A stretch of DNA of 64,000 bases from Bin25 sp965221765. Lineage in GTDB: Bacteria > Bacteroidota > Bacteroidia > Flavobacteriales > Flavobacteriaceae. Positions 45,819 through 55,304 of this stretch are shown piece by piece (position 1 is the first letter of the stretch; the number at the start of each line of letters is the position of its first letter). Position numbers and translations under genes: made by a program. A model generated the notes under the pieces. It did not search any database. It had not been told where the DNA came from and worked only from the letters and a program-made list of their open reading frames with translations. The stretch spans positions 2,690,927-2,754,926 of the forward strand of contig OZ244911.1 in assembly GCA_965221765.1 (NCBI GenBank). The letters are read 5' to 3'.

Positions 45819-46841
45819 CTAATTTGAAGTTTCTTGAAGTATGGATGGGGGTTTTAAAATCCTTTTTTTAAGAAGCCATTCAGCAATTTGTACCGTATTG
45901 GTTGCGGCCCCTTTCCGAAGATTATCAGAGACAACCCACATATTCAAAGCATGCGGACGACTAAAATCTCTTCTCAATCTTCCAACATGGACCAGATCAT
46001 TACCATGAGCTATTAAGGGCATGGGGTACTGATTTTCTTTGGGGTTATCAGAAACGATAACGCCAGGCATTTGAGATAGCAGGTCTTTAACTTTGGAGAG
46101 ATCAAAGTCTTTTTTCAATTCTAAATTCACGGATTCACTATGCCCTCCAATCACTGGAATACGAACCGCTGTTGATGTAATAGAAATAGAATCATCTGAT
46201 AATATTTTGTGCGTTTCATTGATGATTTTCATTTCTTCTTTGGTATATCCATTTTCCAAAAATTCATCACATTGAGGGATGGCATTTTGATGAATTGGAT
46301 GGGGATAAACTTTATCAGATTCTTGGTTTAAGGATTCTTGCCGTAATTGATGCACTGCCGCTTGACCAGTACCAGTTACGGATTGATACGTTGAAACAAT
46401 CATTCTCTGAATTATGTACTTCTGATGGATTGGCCAAATGGCCATCACTAGTTGAATCGTAGAACAATTGGGATTGGCAATAATAAAGTCTTGCTTGGTC
46501 AAGAGATGTCCATTGATTTCTGGAACAATTAGTTTTTTGGAAGAATCCATTCGCCAAGCGGATGAATTATCGATCACGCGACATCCTATTTCAGCAAATT
46601 TGCAAGCCCATTGCTTAGAAATAGTTCCACCAGCAGAGAATAGGGCCAAATCTGGTTTTTTTTCGATGGCTTGCTCAAGACTGATAATCGGATTAGTATG
46701 GTTTCTATAGGTTATTTTTTTTCCCACCGATCTTTCTGAAGCCACCAATAAAAGGTCAGAATATTGAAAATCTCTTTCTTCAAGCAGTTTAAGCATCACT
46801 CTTCCAACCATCCCAGTACAACCGACAATCGCTAAACGCAT
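45819..46841 (-). CDS. asd: aspartate-semialdehyde dehydrogenase
   Basis: Asd reduces aspartyl phosphate to the semialdehyde, the branch point to lysine, threonine, methionine and diaminopimelate. The 340 residues begin with the NADP-binding RLAIVGCTGMVGRVMLKLLE. The catalytic cysteine is in IIANPNCSTIQLVMAIWPIH, followed by STYQSVTGTGQAAVHQL and the substrate-binding RIPVIGGHSESVNLEL. The C-terminal LRKGAATNTVQIAEWLL completes the family pattern. It shares strand with alr but is separated by 488 bp. Confidence 0.96.
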   Translation of the reverse strand: MRLAIVGCTGMVGRVMLKLLEERDFQYSDLLLVASERSVGKKITYRNHTNPIISLEQAIEKKPDLALFSAGGTISKQWACKFAEIGCRVIDNSSAWRMDSSKKLIVPEINGHLLTKQDFIIANPNCSTIQLVMAIWPIHQKYIIQRMIVSTYQSVTGTGQAAVHQLRQESLNQESDKVYPHPIHQNAIPQCDEFLENGYTKEEMKIINETHKILSDDSISITSTAVRIPVIGGHSESVNLELKKDFDLSKVKDLLSQMPGVIVSDNPKENQYPMPLIAHGNDLVHVGRLRRDFSRPHALNMWVVSDNLRKGAATNTVQIAEWLLKKRILKPPSILQETSN

Positions 46842-47329
46842 AGTGTATTGTTTAAGAAACTATAGGCAAAAATACCAATTACCAATAGGATTGACACTTC
46901 CAAAGATGTTTAATAAAACCCTTTGATAGGTTTAATGATTTCTATTACAAAAGAGTGATTTTTTCCTTGTTGCTTTCCATTTTCTTCCATTGGAAAAGAA
47001 AATACTTGCGATGCCTTTCTATTGTATTCATTGTCGTTAATCGAGTGGAGATGATACCGTTTTTGAATTGGTTCATTAGCGTATTTGGATGGCAACCAAT
47101 GATGCTATACAAGAGATGGAGTGATATATTTCCATTGTTATTCATATGCACTAGTTCTTCGATATGGTGCCTTCAAATCATTTTCAGATTCTTAGAAATA
47201 GAGATTTTTGGATAAATGAAGAAGTGATTCTTTGACGAATCAAACGCTATGCTGGTTTTTTCTATTCCATCCATTTGTTTTGCCTTTGGTTCTCTAGCTT
47301 CAAAGCTTTCTAATGATGACCGCAAATTT
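46842..47329. other. gap between asd and alr, no gene recognised
   Basis: In flavobacteria a mechanosensitive channel gene (mscL) is often found here as I recall. Neither strand shows MscL motifs; small overlapping ORFs near 46910-47215 are not protein-like. Confidence 0.4.
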
Positions 47330-48424
47330 CTATCGAGGATCAATGACTTTCCTTTTGATTCTTGACCCGATATTACTTAATTGTTCATAGGAAATGATGC
47401 CTGAATTTTCAGCAAAATATGAAGCAGATTGATGATTTCCAAAAAATTCAACCTGGTCTTGTTCTTGACAATCGATATGGGTGATATCAATCATTAAAAG
47501 ATCCATGCATACATTGCCAATGATGGGAACTAAATGGCCATTAATCCAGACCATAGTTTTTTGATTTCCAGCATGGCGAGAAATCCCATCAGCATACCCT
47601 AACGGTAAAATTGCAATACGGCCATCTTTTTTACATCGGTAGGCTTTGTCATAACCAATATAGTCTCCTTTTTTAACCTCGCGAATCTGCATGATTTTAG
47701 ATTCTAATGTCATCACGGATTTTAGGGATGGATCCCATCTAGAATGATTGGCATATCCATAGAGCCCAATACCACAGCGAACCATATCGAACTTTAAATC
47801 AGGTCGGTTGAAGACTCCAGAAGTGTTGAGCAAGTGAAATAGGGGCCTTTTGTTGAAGTAATCGGTAAATTCCTCAATAATCGCTCGGAATTTTTTAGCT
47901 TGTCGGTCAATTAGACCAAAGGGAATGGGTTCTTGACTATACCCTAAATGGGAATAAAGGCTTCTAATGTCAAAGAAACTTTTTGAAATTTTTTCTTTTA
48001 ATTCGGTAATTTGATTTAATTCAAATCCCAAACGATTCATTCCCGTATTGAATTTTAGATGGATTGGATAATTCTTTATTTTCTTTCTATTACTTAATTC
48101 GACTAGATGGTCTAATAAACTGAAACTATAAACAGCAGGTTCTAATTCGAATTCAAATAGGGAATCTAAGTTTCCGAATTGAGGATAGAACACTAAAATA
48201 GGAACCTCAATATTATTTTGTCGCAGTTGCTTTCCTTCTTGGGTCGTTGCAACGGCTAAGTAATCAATCCCTATTTTTTGTAAATGAGTTGCTATTTCTA
48301 TATCAGAACCACCATAGGCATTGGCTTTCACCACACCCATTAATTTCATATTAGAACCAATGATAGAACGAATATGATGATAATTATGTTCTAGATGCGA
48401 TAAATTGATGTAGAGTGTATTCAA
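47330..48424 (-). CDS. alr: alanine racemase
   Basis: The PLP enzyme makes D-alanine for peptidoglycan. The 364-residue protein has the PLP lysine in KLMGVVKANAYGGSDIEIA and the conserved HLKFNTGMNRLGFEL. It also has VRCGIGLYGYANHSRWDPSL (a PLP-binding region) and, in the C-terminal barrel, the catalytic tyrosine region KKGDYIGYDKAYRCKKDGRI with IGNVCMDLLMIDIT following. This is the monofunctional form, without the MurF fusion seen in some Bacteroidota. Confidence 0.94.
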   Translation of the reverse strand: MNTLYINLSHLEHNYHHIRSIIGSNMKLMGVVKANAYGGSDIEIATHLQKIGIDYLAVATTQEGKQLRQNNIEVPILVFYPQFGNLDSLFEFELEPAVYSFSLLDHLVELSNRKKIKNYPIHLKFNTGMNRLGFELNQITELKEKISKSFFDIRSLYSHLGYSQEPIPFGLIDRQAKKFRAIIEEFTDYFNKRPLFHLLNTSGVFNRPDLKFDMVRCGIGLYGYANHSRWDPSLKSVMTLESKIMQIREVKKGDYIGYDKAYRCKKDGRIAILPLGYADGISRHAGNQKTMVWINGHLVPIIGNVCMDLLMIDITHIDCQEQDQVEFFGNHQSASYFAENSGIISYEQLSNIGSRIKRKVIDPR

Positions 48425-48514
48425 TGAAAATGAACAATTTCAATGGATCTTAAATTCAACGTTTCGATATCTATAAAATGGAGACTTTTATAGATCTTAA
48501 ATCCTAGTATTCAC

Positions 48515-51500
48515 TTATAAAAAATCAATGGTATCTACCTCGTTCATTAATCGATCTGTTTCTAAAAGGGCGACGATTATTTTCTGGTAATGCAAAATAT
48601 CTTCATATTCTAATGACCGATTTTTACGGTCTTTAAGCCATTTTTGAGCGGGTTGATATCCCCCAATATAGAACTCCCACGCAACAAGAGGCACATTATC
48701 AAAAAATTGAATTTCGTTAATATACACTCGACCGTCTTTGTATTTCGGTTTGTTTACTATATTGTTTCCACTTATTGGGTACTGTGTTATAAACTGTTCC
48801 ACTATTAGACTTTCTAATAAATGGATTTGGCGTAATTCTCCTCCTACTTTGACCAACTGCCAAAAAGTGTCTTTATCTTTTGGATAAGGGACTCTTGGAA
48901 AATCAATTTTTAAAAACTCTTTGTTTTGATCTCGATATGTTGGCGAATGCAAAACCGCATAGATATAATCTAAAATATTAATTGGAGCAAAGGTATTTTT
49001 AGCTGTTTCTTTTTCATTTGTAAAGGTCAAGCCCAAACTTTCTTCTATTGCTTTTAAAATTTCTTTTCTGAGGTTGGGAGTTCTTTCAGCGTTTTCTTCA
49101 ATCTTTAGTTGTCCATTGATTCTAGTATAGAGGTAAAGTGGAAATATTGATGTTATTTCACTTGTACGATTTGATACATATGAACTCTCAATCGATTTGT
49201 TGGCAATAAATGCATGAACGTATTGATCCCCCGTTTTAAATTGTTTACAGAGTGTTAATCCTATATTGTCCCCATTAAGGAAGTGCCACATAACTTTTTT
49301 TCTTGGCATACAATGAAATCCTTTTGTTTTACCAGTGAAAAAAGTCCATCGAGTATCAAAAGGACGATATGATAATCTAGTAAAACAATCTTTATAGGGG
49401 TAATGGTTTTCTATATCTGCTTTGGCATAACTGACTTTCCAATCTCGAACATCTTTTCCAAGAGTAAACTTGATTCTAGACTCTTCAGTGTCAAGAGATA
49501 GAAATTCTTTAATTGTCGATTCGACTTCATCTTTTGTATGATGAATTGTAAACTTGTCTCTTGCCGTCACGATTCCTAGACTTTTGATAGTAAACAATTC
49601 GGAGATGGAAAAACCTTGGTCATATGACTTTTGAGATTCAAAATCTTTTTGCACCATGAAATACATAGGAGCTAGGTTTGGCAAAGATTTAAAATCAATG
49701 GAGCGGATAGAATTATTGTTCAGAAAATCGTACTTAAAACCACGCTTTCCATATAGGTCGTAATGCCATACTTTTCCCAATTCATTTGAATTTTTCTTTC
49801 CCGTTTTAACAAAAACATTAATGGAAACGCCTTGCATGATATCAAACAAATTTTCATCGAGGGAACCATCGGGACAAGTTTCTTTTTTCCTACTATTGCC
49901 ATGTAAATCAATGGTGTAAATTTTATCATACGTTTTGAGTAAGTGCCAACGCATTCCACGAAATGTCGGGTTATCCAAAAAGCCGTGAGGATTAATAAAC
50001 GCTAAGACGCCACTACCATTTTTTTCAATATAGTATTGACCATATCTTAAAAACTTCACATAATCGTCATTGATCCATTTTGGGTTTCGCTCATTTAACT
50101 TTTCTTTTCCTCCAGGTTCTTTTTTATAATCTTCCATTAAGCGCTTTATCCAATTGCCTTTATTAAAACTTTCTCCACTATATGGCGGATTCCCGATAAC
50201 ACACATAACAGGGGTATCCCGCTTTATTCGGTTGGCTTCATTAGCTTCAGTACTCAACCAAGAGGCGAATAAAGTCCCCGTATCGGGATGACTTTCTTCT
50301 AGACTATTAGTCAAATAAACTCTCAATCGTTGGTTAGACTTGGGTTGAAACCCAGTTTCAGTTAACAGTAAATCTAATTTCAAATGAGCCATGGCATAAC
50401 TAGCCATGAGTATCTCAAAACCATTCAAGCGTGGTAATAAATGATTTTCCACATAATTGCTCCAAAGACCTTGTTGGTTTTCAAATTTTTGGTGAATCTG
50501 TTTGACTACTTGGGCTAAAAACGTTCCTGTTCCCGTTGCGGGATCTAATATCTGTACCTTGTGGACTTCACGTTCATTTTGTTTGTATCCAGAAGTCGTT
50601 CGTCCGTCTTTATTTTGAGAATTGACTTTGATGGTAGTCTTACTCGTGTCAGCAAGTCCTCGAGGTAAATCAAACTCTGTTTTTAAAATATCATCAACCG
50701 CACGAACAATAAAATTTACAACGGGTTGAGGTGTATACCAAACGCCACGAGATTTACGCAGTTTGGGGTTGTATTCAGTAAGAAAGGTTTCATAAAAATG
50801 GATGATGGGGTCTTCCATTTTTCTAGACTTTCCATAGTTTTTTAAAATTTCTTCAACGTTACAGGCCAAAAAGATGTCGGATAAGTTTTCGACAACCCAT
50901 TTGATTCGATCATCGATGTCTGGTCCAGCAATATAGCCGAAGAGTTTGCGTAAAAAGGGATTGGATTTTGGAATGAGTTCAGCGGCTTCTTGTCTGCTAA
51001 AGGAATCTAAACTAGGATCGTGTAATCGAGCAGCAAACAAGCCATAGGCAATGGTTTGAGCGTAAACATCAGCAAAATCTCGAGGAGTAATGTTGTGAAT
51101 CAATATTTGTTTGAAAGCTTGCATTTGATCGATCAGTGTGCTGTTTTCTTGATTCTCTTCATCAGTCGATAAAGCGTTCCCAATGATTTCAGATAGGAGA
51201 CGTGCTTTGCCCGCCATCATTTGGGCTAACTTTTTGGGGCTTTTAATGGTTTGACCGGTATTTGTACAGAACTCATCGATGAGGATTTCAAAGCGTTCAA
51301 AGTTTCGAGGCAAAGCTTTTATGCCTTTTTCCGTGATTTCTGCAATGGCCATTTTGGTGATGAATTCTCCATCACGATATAGATGAAAATGGATGTAATC
51401 GGTGAAGATGAGGTTGCTTAAAGACGCCTTGTATCGGTCAAACTGTTCTTTGTTTCTTGTTTTATTCTTTCCATCAAGATCTTTGTCACCAATATCCTTT

Positions 51501-51706
51501 GCTTCAATATAGCCGATTGGAATTTCTTTTTTTGTCAAGATGTAGTCAGGGGCTCCACAACGTTGTCTTTTGGGTTCGTTGGTCACTCGGATACTTGGAA
51601 CTAAACTTTTTAAAAGTTGTTCTAAACCACCACGATAAGAGTGCTCGGTTGAATTCCCCTCTTTGTATTTTTCGTTGATGCTTTTAACATATTGTTGTAT
51701 TGTCAT
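48515..51706 (-). CDS. type IIG-like restriction-modification enzyme (N6-adenine methylase with PD-(D/E)xK nuclease)
   Basis: One 1063-residue polypeptide carries both activities. The N-terminal nuclease-like domain has a PD-x13-EAK arrangement (Asp54, Glu68, Lys70) in GAPDYILTKKEIPIGYIEAK. The gamma-type methylase core has motif I ILDPATGTGTFL at 387-397 and catalytic motif IV NPPYS at 506-510, with FYETFLTEYNPKLRKSRGVW and YTPQPVVNFIVR before it. The C-terminal 400 residues resemble the type ISP target-recognition region (DTRWTFFTGKTKGFHCMPRK). No helicase domain, specificity subunit or separate endonuclease is present, so it should cut and modify alone. Flanked by a decayed AAA ATPase, it is probably a mobile defence gene. 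Confidence 0.85.
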   Translation of the reverse strand: MTIQQYVKSINEKYKEGNSTEHSYRGGLEQLLKSLVPSIRVTNEPKRQRCGAPDYILTKKEIPIGYIEAKDIGDKDLDGKNKTRNKEQFDRYKASLSNLIFTDYIHFHLYRDGEFITKMAIAEITEKGIKALPRNFERFEILIDEFCTNTGQTIKSPKKLAQMMAGKARLLSEIIGNALSTDEENQENSTLIDQMQAFKQILIHNITPRDFADVYAQTIAYGLFAARLHDPSLDSFSRQEAAELIPKSNPFLRKLFGYIAGPDIDDRIKWVVENLSDIFLACNVEEILKNYGKSRKMEDPIIHFYETFLTEYNPKLRKSRGVWYTPQPVVNFIVRAVDDILKTEFDLPRGLADTSKTTIKVNSQNKDGRTTSGYKQNEREVHKVQILDPATGTGTFLAQVVKQIHQKFENQQGLWSNYVENHLLPRLNGFEILMASYAMAHLKLDLLLTETGFQPKSNQRLRVYLTNSLEESHPDTGTLFASWLSTEANEANRIKRDTPVMCVIGNPPYSGESFNKGNWIKRLMEDYKKEPGGKEKLNERNPKWINDDYVKFLRYGQYYIEKNGSGVLAFINPHGFLDNPTFRGMRWHLLKTYDKIYTIDLHGNSRKKETCPDGSLDENLFDIMQGVSINVFVKTGKKNSNELGKVWHYDLYGKRGFKYDFLNNNSIRSIDFKSLPNLAPMYFMVQKDFESQKSYDQGFSISELFTIKSLGIVTARDKFTIHHTKDEVESTIKEFLSLDTEESRIKFTLGKDVRDWKVSYAKADIENHYPYKDCFTRLSYRPFDTRWTFFTGKTKGFHCMPRKKVMWHFLNGDNIGLTLCKQFKTGDQYVHAFIANKSIESSYVSNRTSEITSIFPLYLYTRINGQLKIEENAERTPNLRKEILKAIEESLGLTFTNEKETAKNTFAPINILDYIYAVLHSPTYRDQNKEFLKIDFPRVPYPKDKDTFWQLVKVGGELRQIHLLESLIVEQFITQYPISGNNIVNKPKYKDGRVYINEIQFFDNVPLVAWEFYIGGYQPAQKWLKDRKNRSLEYEDILHYQKIIVALLETDRLMNEVDTIDFL

Positions 51707-52061
51707 ACGATACTCAACTTATCTTGCATACTCTTTTAGAATGTGTGAAATTTGGGGCATCAGACGATGGTTCATTCTAGCACAAATCATTTTAGACCAG
51801 TAGGATTTTCTATTATAAGATGCCACAATATAAAAACATTATAAACCAAAGTGAAAAAAAAGGGCGTGCATTGATCATGTTTGAAGAGTAAACCATCATC
51901 AATGAGATTTTTGAATGAAATATTTAATTTTTGGTCGATTGAAATCATTGAGTTCAGTTTACTTTTTATAATATCAACAATATAAACCTTTTTGTTTTTT
52001 GACACTTCAATAAATCATCCACTATATTATTCGATTGTCTTTTGATAATTTGATTTCATTG
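51707..52061. other. intergenic, nothing supported
   Basis: A 72-residue minus-strand ORF at 51787-52005 has no domain features and poor codon character. No repeats were seen. Confidence 0.4.
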
Positions 52062-52690
52062 TTATTGCAATGGAATCGAGTCTATGAACCGTTGTATTTT
52101 ATGACTTGGTTTGTGATTGATGATGTTCAAATACGATTGATATTCTTCTAAAATCCATGTTCTTAAAGATGGTATGGAGATTTGGTAAAAACCGTCTTCC
52201 CCCATTTGTAGAATTCCTCTAGAAACGATGTCTTGAAACATGGCGGCACTGTTTTCAATCATAGGGTCCATTTTGAAATCCGATTGTATTTTTAATCCCA
52301 TCACGAAGTTTTCTTTGATTTCATTTTCAAAAACAGCATGAAATATCGAAGATCTTTCGGTTTCATTGAGTTCTACAAAACGCCCTTTATAATAATTCTT
52401 TTTTATGGATAGATTTTCTTTAATACTTCTGATAATAAATGGTTTGATGAGATACCATCATTTTTTTGCAAAATTTCATGCAAAGCACTGACATTTCATC
52501 CCCATTTTTTCGTACTCCTTTAACAACGAGGTTTTACCGACGACTGGAACTCCTTGTATCAGTAAGGAATGACTTTTTTCTTTTCCCATGATAATATTAA
52601 AATATCTTTAAAAATCAATCTCTTGTTTTCGTCCATGAAAATAATCTGCTTTACCTCGATTTGAAACAACTGTTGTTTTTTGAAACCCCC
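52062..52690 (-). pseudogene. decayed paralogue of the AAA ATPase at 26305
   Basis: Minus-strand pieces line up with the intact ATPase. Near 52690-52620 a frame reads SNRGKADYFHGRKQEIDF (compare the YFHGR motif), interrupted by TAA. Around 52590-52530, MGKEKSHSLLIQGVPVVGKT and SLLKEYEKMG give a Walker A. After stops and a deletion, 52440-52062 reads KKNYYKGRFVELNETERSSI and MFQDIVSRGILQMGEDGFYQ then ISIPSLRTWILEEY, matching the C-terminus of the other copy (IPIPSLRSFIIDEY). The Walker B region, roughly 180 codons, is missing. Confidence 0.75.
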
Positions 52691-53254
52691 ATGGAAACAA
52701 AATTAAAGGGATTGAGAATAAGACACCAAAATAGTCGATATTTCCATTGGTTATCATGGATTTCTTTTACTTTCTCAACGTTTAGAAGATGAACTAGTCG
52801 GGATGGAGGATAGACTTAACGAGGTACAATCAAAATAAAGCATCATGAACCATCGAAAAAAACAAAGATTTATTTTGAATCGGACTGAGGTTTTCTTCAA
52901 GTCTAAATGCTAGACAAAAACACTAGTTGTAGATAACTTAAATTTGGATTATAACCGTCTTACCCATGGGGTGGACGAAAACTTCAATTGAGCCGATGGG
53001 TTAATCACGTCATGTGCTAAAGAAAAATAGTATATCATGGAAAATTTCAACCTCCATAGGTTAAGAAAATCGTAACTAAAACCAACTAAAATAACAGGCA
53101 ATATATGAGTTTTTGATTGGAGGGTTTAAAAAAAGTATAGCGTAATAATTAGAGATTGTTCCAAATAGCTAATGAATTAATTTTCAAGAATGCAAATCAA
53201 GTAGTCCTCACAAGAGTGATCGTAAATCAAATTAAAGAAAATACATATGAAAAA
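52691..53254. other. recJ upstream region, nothing supported
   Basis: AT-rich and without clear ORFs. The frame of recJ is open for 33 codons upstream of the chosen start, but the residues do not fit the family. Confidence 0.4.
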
Positions 53255-55195
53255 ATGAAATGGGCAAAAGTTAAACAACCTGATCAAAATCTGGTCAATC
53301 AATTGATCTATTCCTCAGGAATCTCCGAGAAAATTGCCATCATGACGCTGCAAAAAGGGTTTGATTCAGTACAAGAAGCAGAAAGGTTTTTAATTCCGCA
53401 AATTGATCATCTGAATGATCCGTATTTATTAAAAGGGATGAAAAAAGCTGTCCAACGAATCGTTTTGGCCGCAAAAAATCATCAAAAAGTAGTCATCTAT
53501 GGAGATTTTGATGTCGATGGCATAACTTCAGTATCCATGTTATACATGGCATTAAAAGATTATTTTAAAACCATAGCATATTATATCCCTGATCGAAAGA
53601 CTGAAGGTTATGGACTATCAAAAAAAGGAATTGATCGGTTTATTGATGAAAAATTCGATTTATTAATTACCGTTGATTGCGGAATAAGTAATTATGATTT
53701 AATCCAATATGCAAATAAAAATCATATCGATGTCATTGTTTGTGATCATCACCTGCCTCCAGAAAAACTCCCTCCTGCTTTAGCCATTTTAAATCCAAAA
53801 CAAAAGGACTGCATCTATCCATGTAAAGAATTATGCGGTTGTGGCGTGGCTTATAAATTACTCACCGCTTTGGGTTTAGAATTTAATATTCCGACCAATA
53901 AAATCTATTCTTATCTAGATCTGGTAGCCCTTGCAACCACTTGTGATATGGTTCCTTTACTTGATGAAAATAGAGTGATTTGTCATTTTGGACTACGATG
54001 TATCAATAAAAAAATGCGCCTTGGATTACTACCATTTAAAGAGGTGATAAAAAATAAAAAAGTAGATTCTGTGGATTTGGGGTTTAAAATGGGCCCGCGA
54101 CTCAATGCTGCTGGAAGGGTTTCCCATAGTCATAAAGCCGTAGAATTATTAATTAGTCAACAACTTGTACACGCGCATGAGAGATTTCAAGAAATAGAAC
54201 AATTTAATCAAAGACGAAAAAGAGTAGGGAGACGATGTTTTTCAGAAGCCAAAAAAAAATTATTAAAAAAATTTCATCAAATAGATGACAATAGGATGTC
54301 ACTATCGGCTGATAATTTTTTTCAGAATCCAAAACATACGACGTTATATCAGAAAATCTATTCTGATAAATATTGGTCCGTAGGTGGACAATATAGAATA
54401 AAAAGTCAATCCCCATTAAAATTTAAGGCGCCCTTGACTCAATCCATCACCCAATCACTAGATCAAAGTTGGCGATTCAAAAAATTAGGCATTAAGCCTT
54501 TTGGGGCCAAAAAAACCACGTTTGTATACCATCCCAATTGGGAACGAGGTGTTTTTGGTATAACGGCCAATGAAATGGTTAATAAATGGGCGTATCAACC
54601 GACCGTTATTTTATCGGATTCGAATTCAAAAGTATCCGGATCGGCTAGATCTACCGAATCCATCAATATTCATCAAGTATTATCGAGATGTAGTCCATAT
54701 TTGGATAGCTACGGGGGTCATAAAGCAGCGGCTGGTATGACCTTGCGAAAAGAAAATCTAGAACAATTTGAAATAGCATTTGAAAATGCTGTCTGTGATC
54801 AATATAGTGACCCCATAGTCGAAAAAGTAAAATACTTTGCCATTGATTTAGAATTTGGAGAAATCGATTTAGAATTTTATCATCAATTACAAAAACTGGC
54901 TCCATTTGGTATGGAAAATCAAGAACCAATTTTCAGAACTAAAAATTGTAGAGATACGGGCAATTCAAAAGTTGTTGGAAATAAAAAAAATCATCTACAA
55001 GTGGATTTAATTGATGCCTCCAGAAATAGAATAAAAGGAATTGGATTTCATTTATCGAGTAAAAAAAGATACTTGGATGGCCCGGTCAGTATTTATTACA
55101 CCCTAGGCATCAATATGTTTTGGGGGAATCCTGAAATTCAGATTAAACTGATAGATATCCAATCACAAAGGGATGAAATAGAAACCAAAATATAG
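53255..55195 (+). CDS. recJ: single-stranded-DNA-specific exonuclease RecJ, with an insertion
   Basis: RecJ degrades single-stranded DNA 5' to 3' in recombination and repair. From ATG 53255 (MKWAKVKQPDQNLVNQLIYS) there are 646 residues. DHH motifs are present: VVIYGDFDVDGITSVSML, LITVDCGISNYDLIQYA, VIVCDHHLPPEKLPPALAIL and GPRLNAAGRVSHSHKAVELL. The DHHA1 motif is SYGGHKAAAGMTL. Typical bacterial RecJ is about 560-580 residues. The excess lies between FNQRRKR (end of the DHH domain) and TTFVYHPNWERGVFGI, an insertion of roughly 70-80 basic residues at about 54225-54515. Start chosen because family members begin with MKW-type sequence. Confidence 0.92.
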   Translation: MKWAKVKQPDQNLVNQLIYSSGISEKIAIMTLQKGFDSVQEAERFLIPQIDHLNDPYLLKGMKKAVQRIVLAAKNHQKVVIYGDFDVDGITSVSMLYMALKDYFKTIAYYIPDRKTEGYGLSKKGIDRFIDEKFDLLITVDCGISNYDLIQYANKNHIDVIVCDHHLPPEKLPPALAILNPKQKDCIYPCKELCGCGVAYKLLTALGLEFNIPTNKIYSYLDLVALATTCDMVPLLDENRVICHFGLRCINKKMRLGLLPFKEVIKNKKVDSVDLGFKMGPRLNAAGRVSHSHKAVELLISQQLVHAHERFQEIEQFNQRRKRVGRRCFSEAKKKLLKKFHQIDDNRMSLSADNFFQNPKHTTLYQKIYSDKYWSVGGQYRIKSQSPLKFKAPLTQSITQSLDQSWRFKKLGIKPFGAKKTTFVYHPNWERGVFGITANEMVNKWAYQPTVILSDSNSKVSGSARSTESINIHQVLSRCSPYLDSYGGHKAAAGMTLRKENLEQFEIAFENAVCDQYSDPIVEKVKYFAIDLEFGEIDLEFYHQLQKLAPFGMENQEPIFRTKNCRDTGNSKVVGNKKNHLQVDLIDASRNRIKGIGFHLSSKKRYLDGPVSIYYTLGINMFWGNPEIQIKLIDIQSQRDEIETKI

Positions 55196-55304
55196 GTGTT
55201 TGGTAGAGAACTCATGGATAAAACATGTCCAATAAATATATTAAAACAAGAGAGTCCCGCCATAAAAACTCAAAGATAATCCTCTATTCGGATAGAAAAA
55301 GAAG

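Noticed and set aside
46910..47215. Overlapping short ORFs on both strands between asd and alr
   Set aside because: None has protein-like composition or motifs; I looked for MscL and did not find it.
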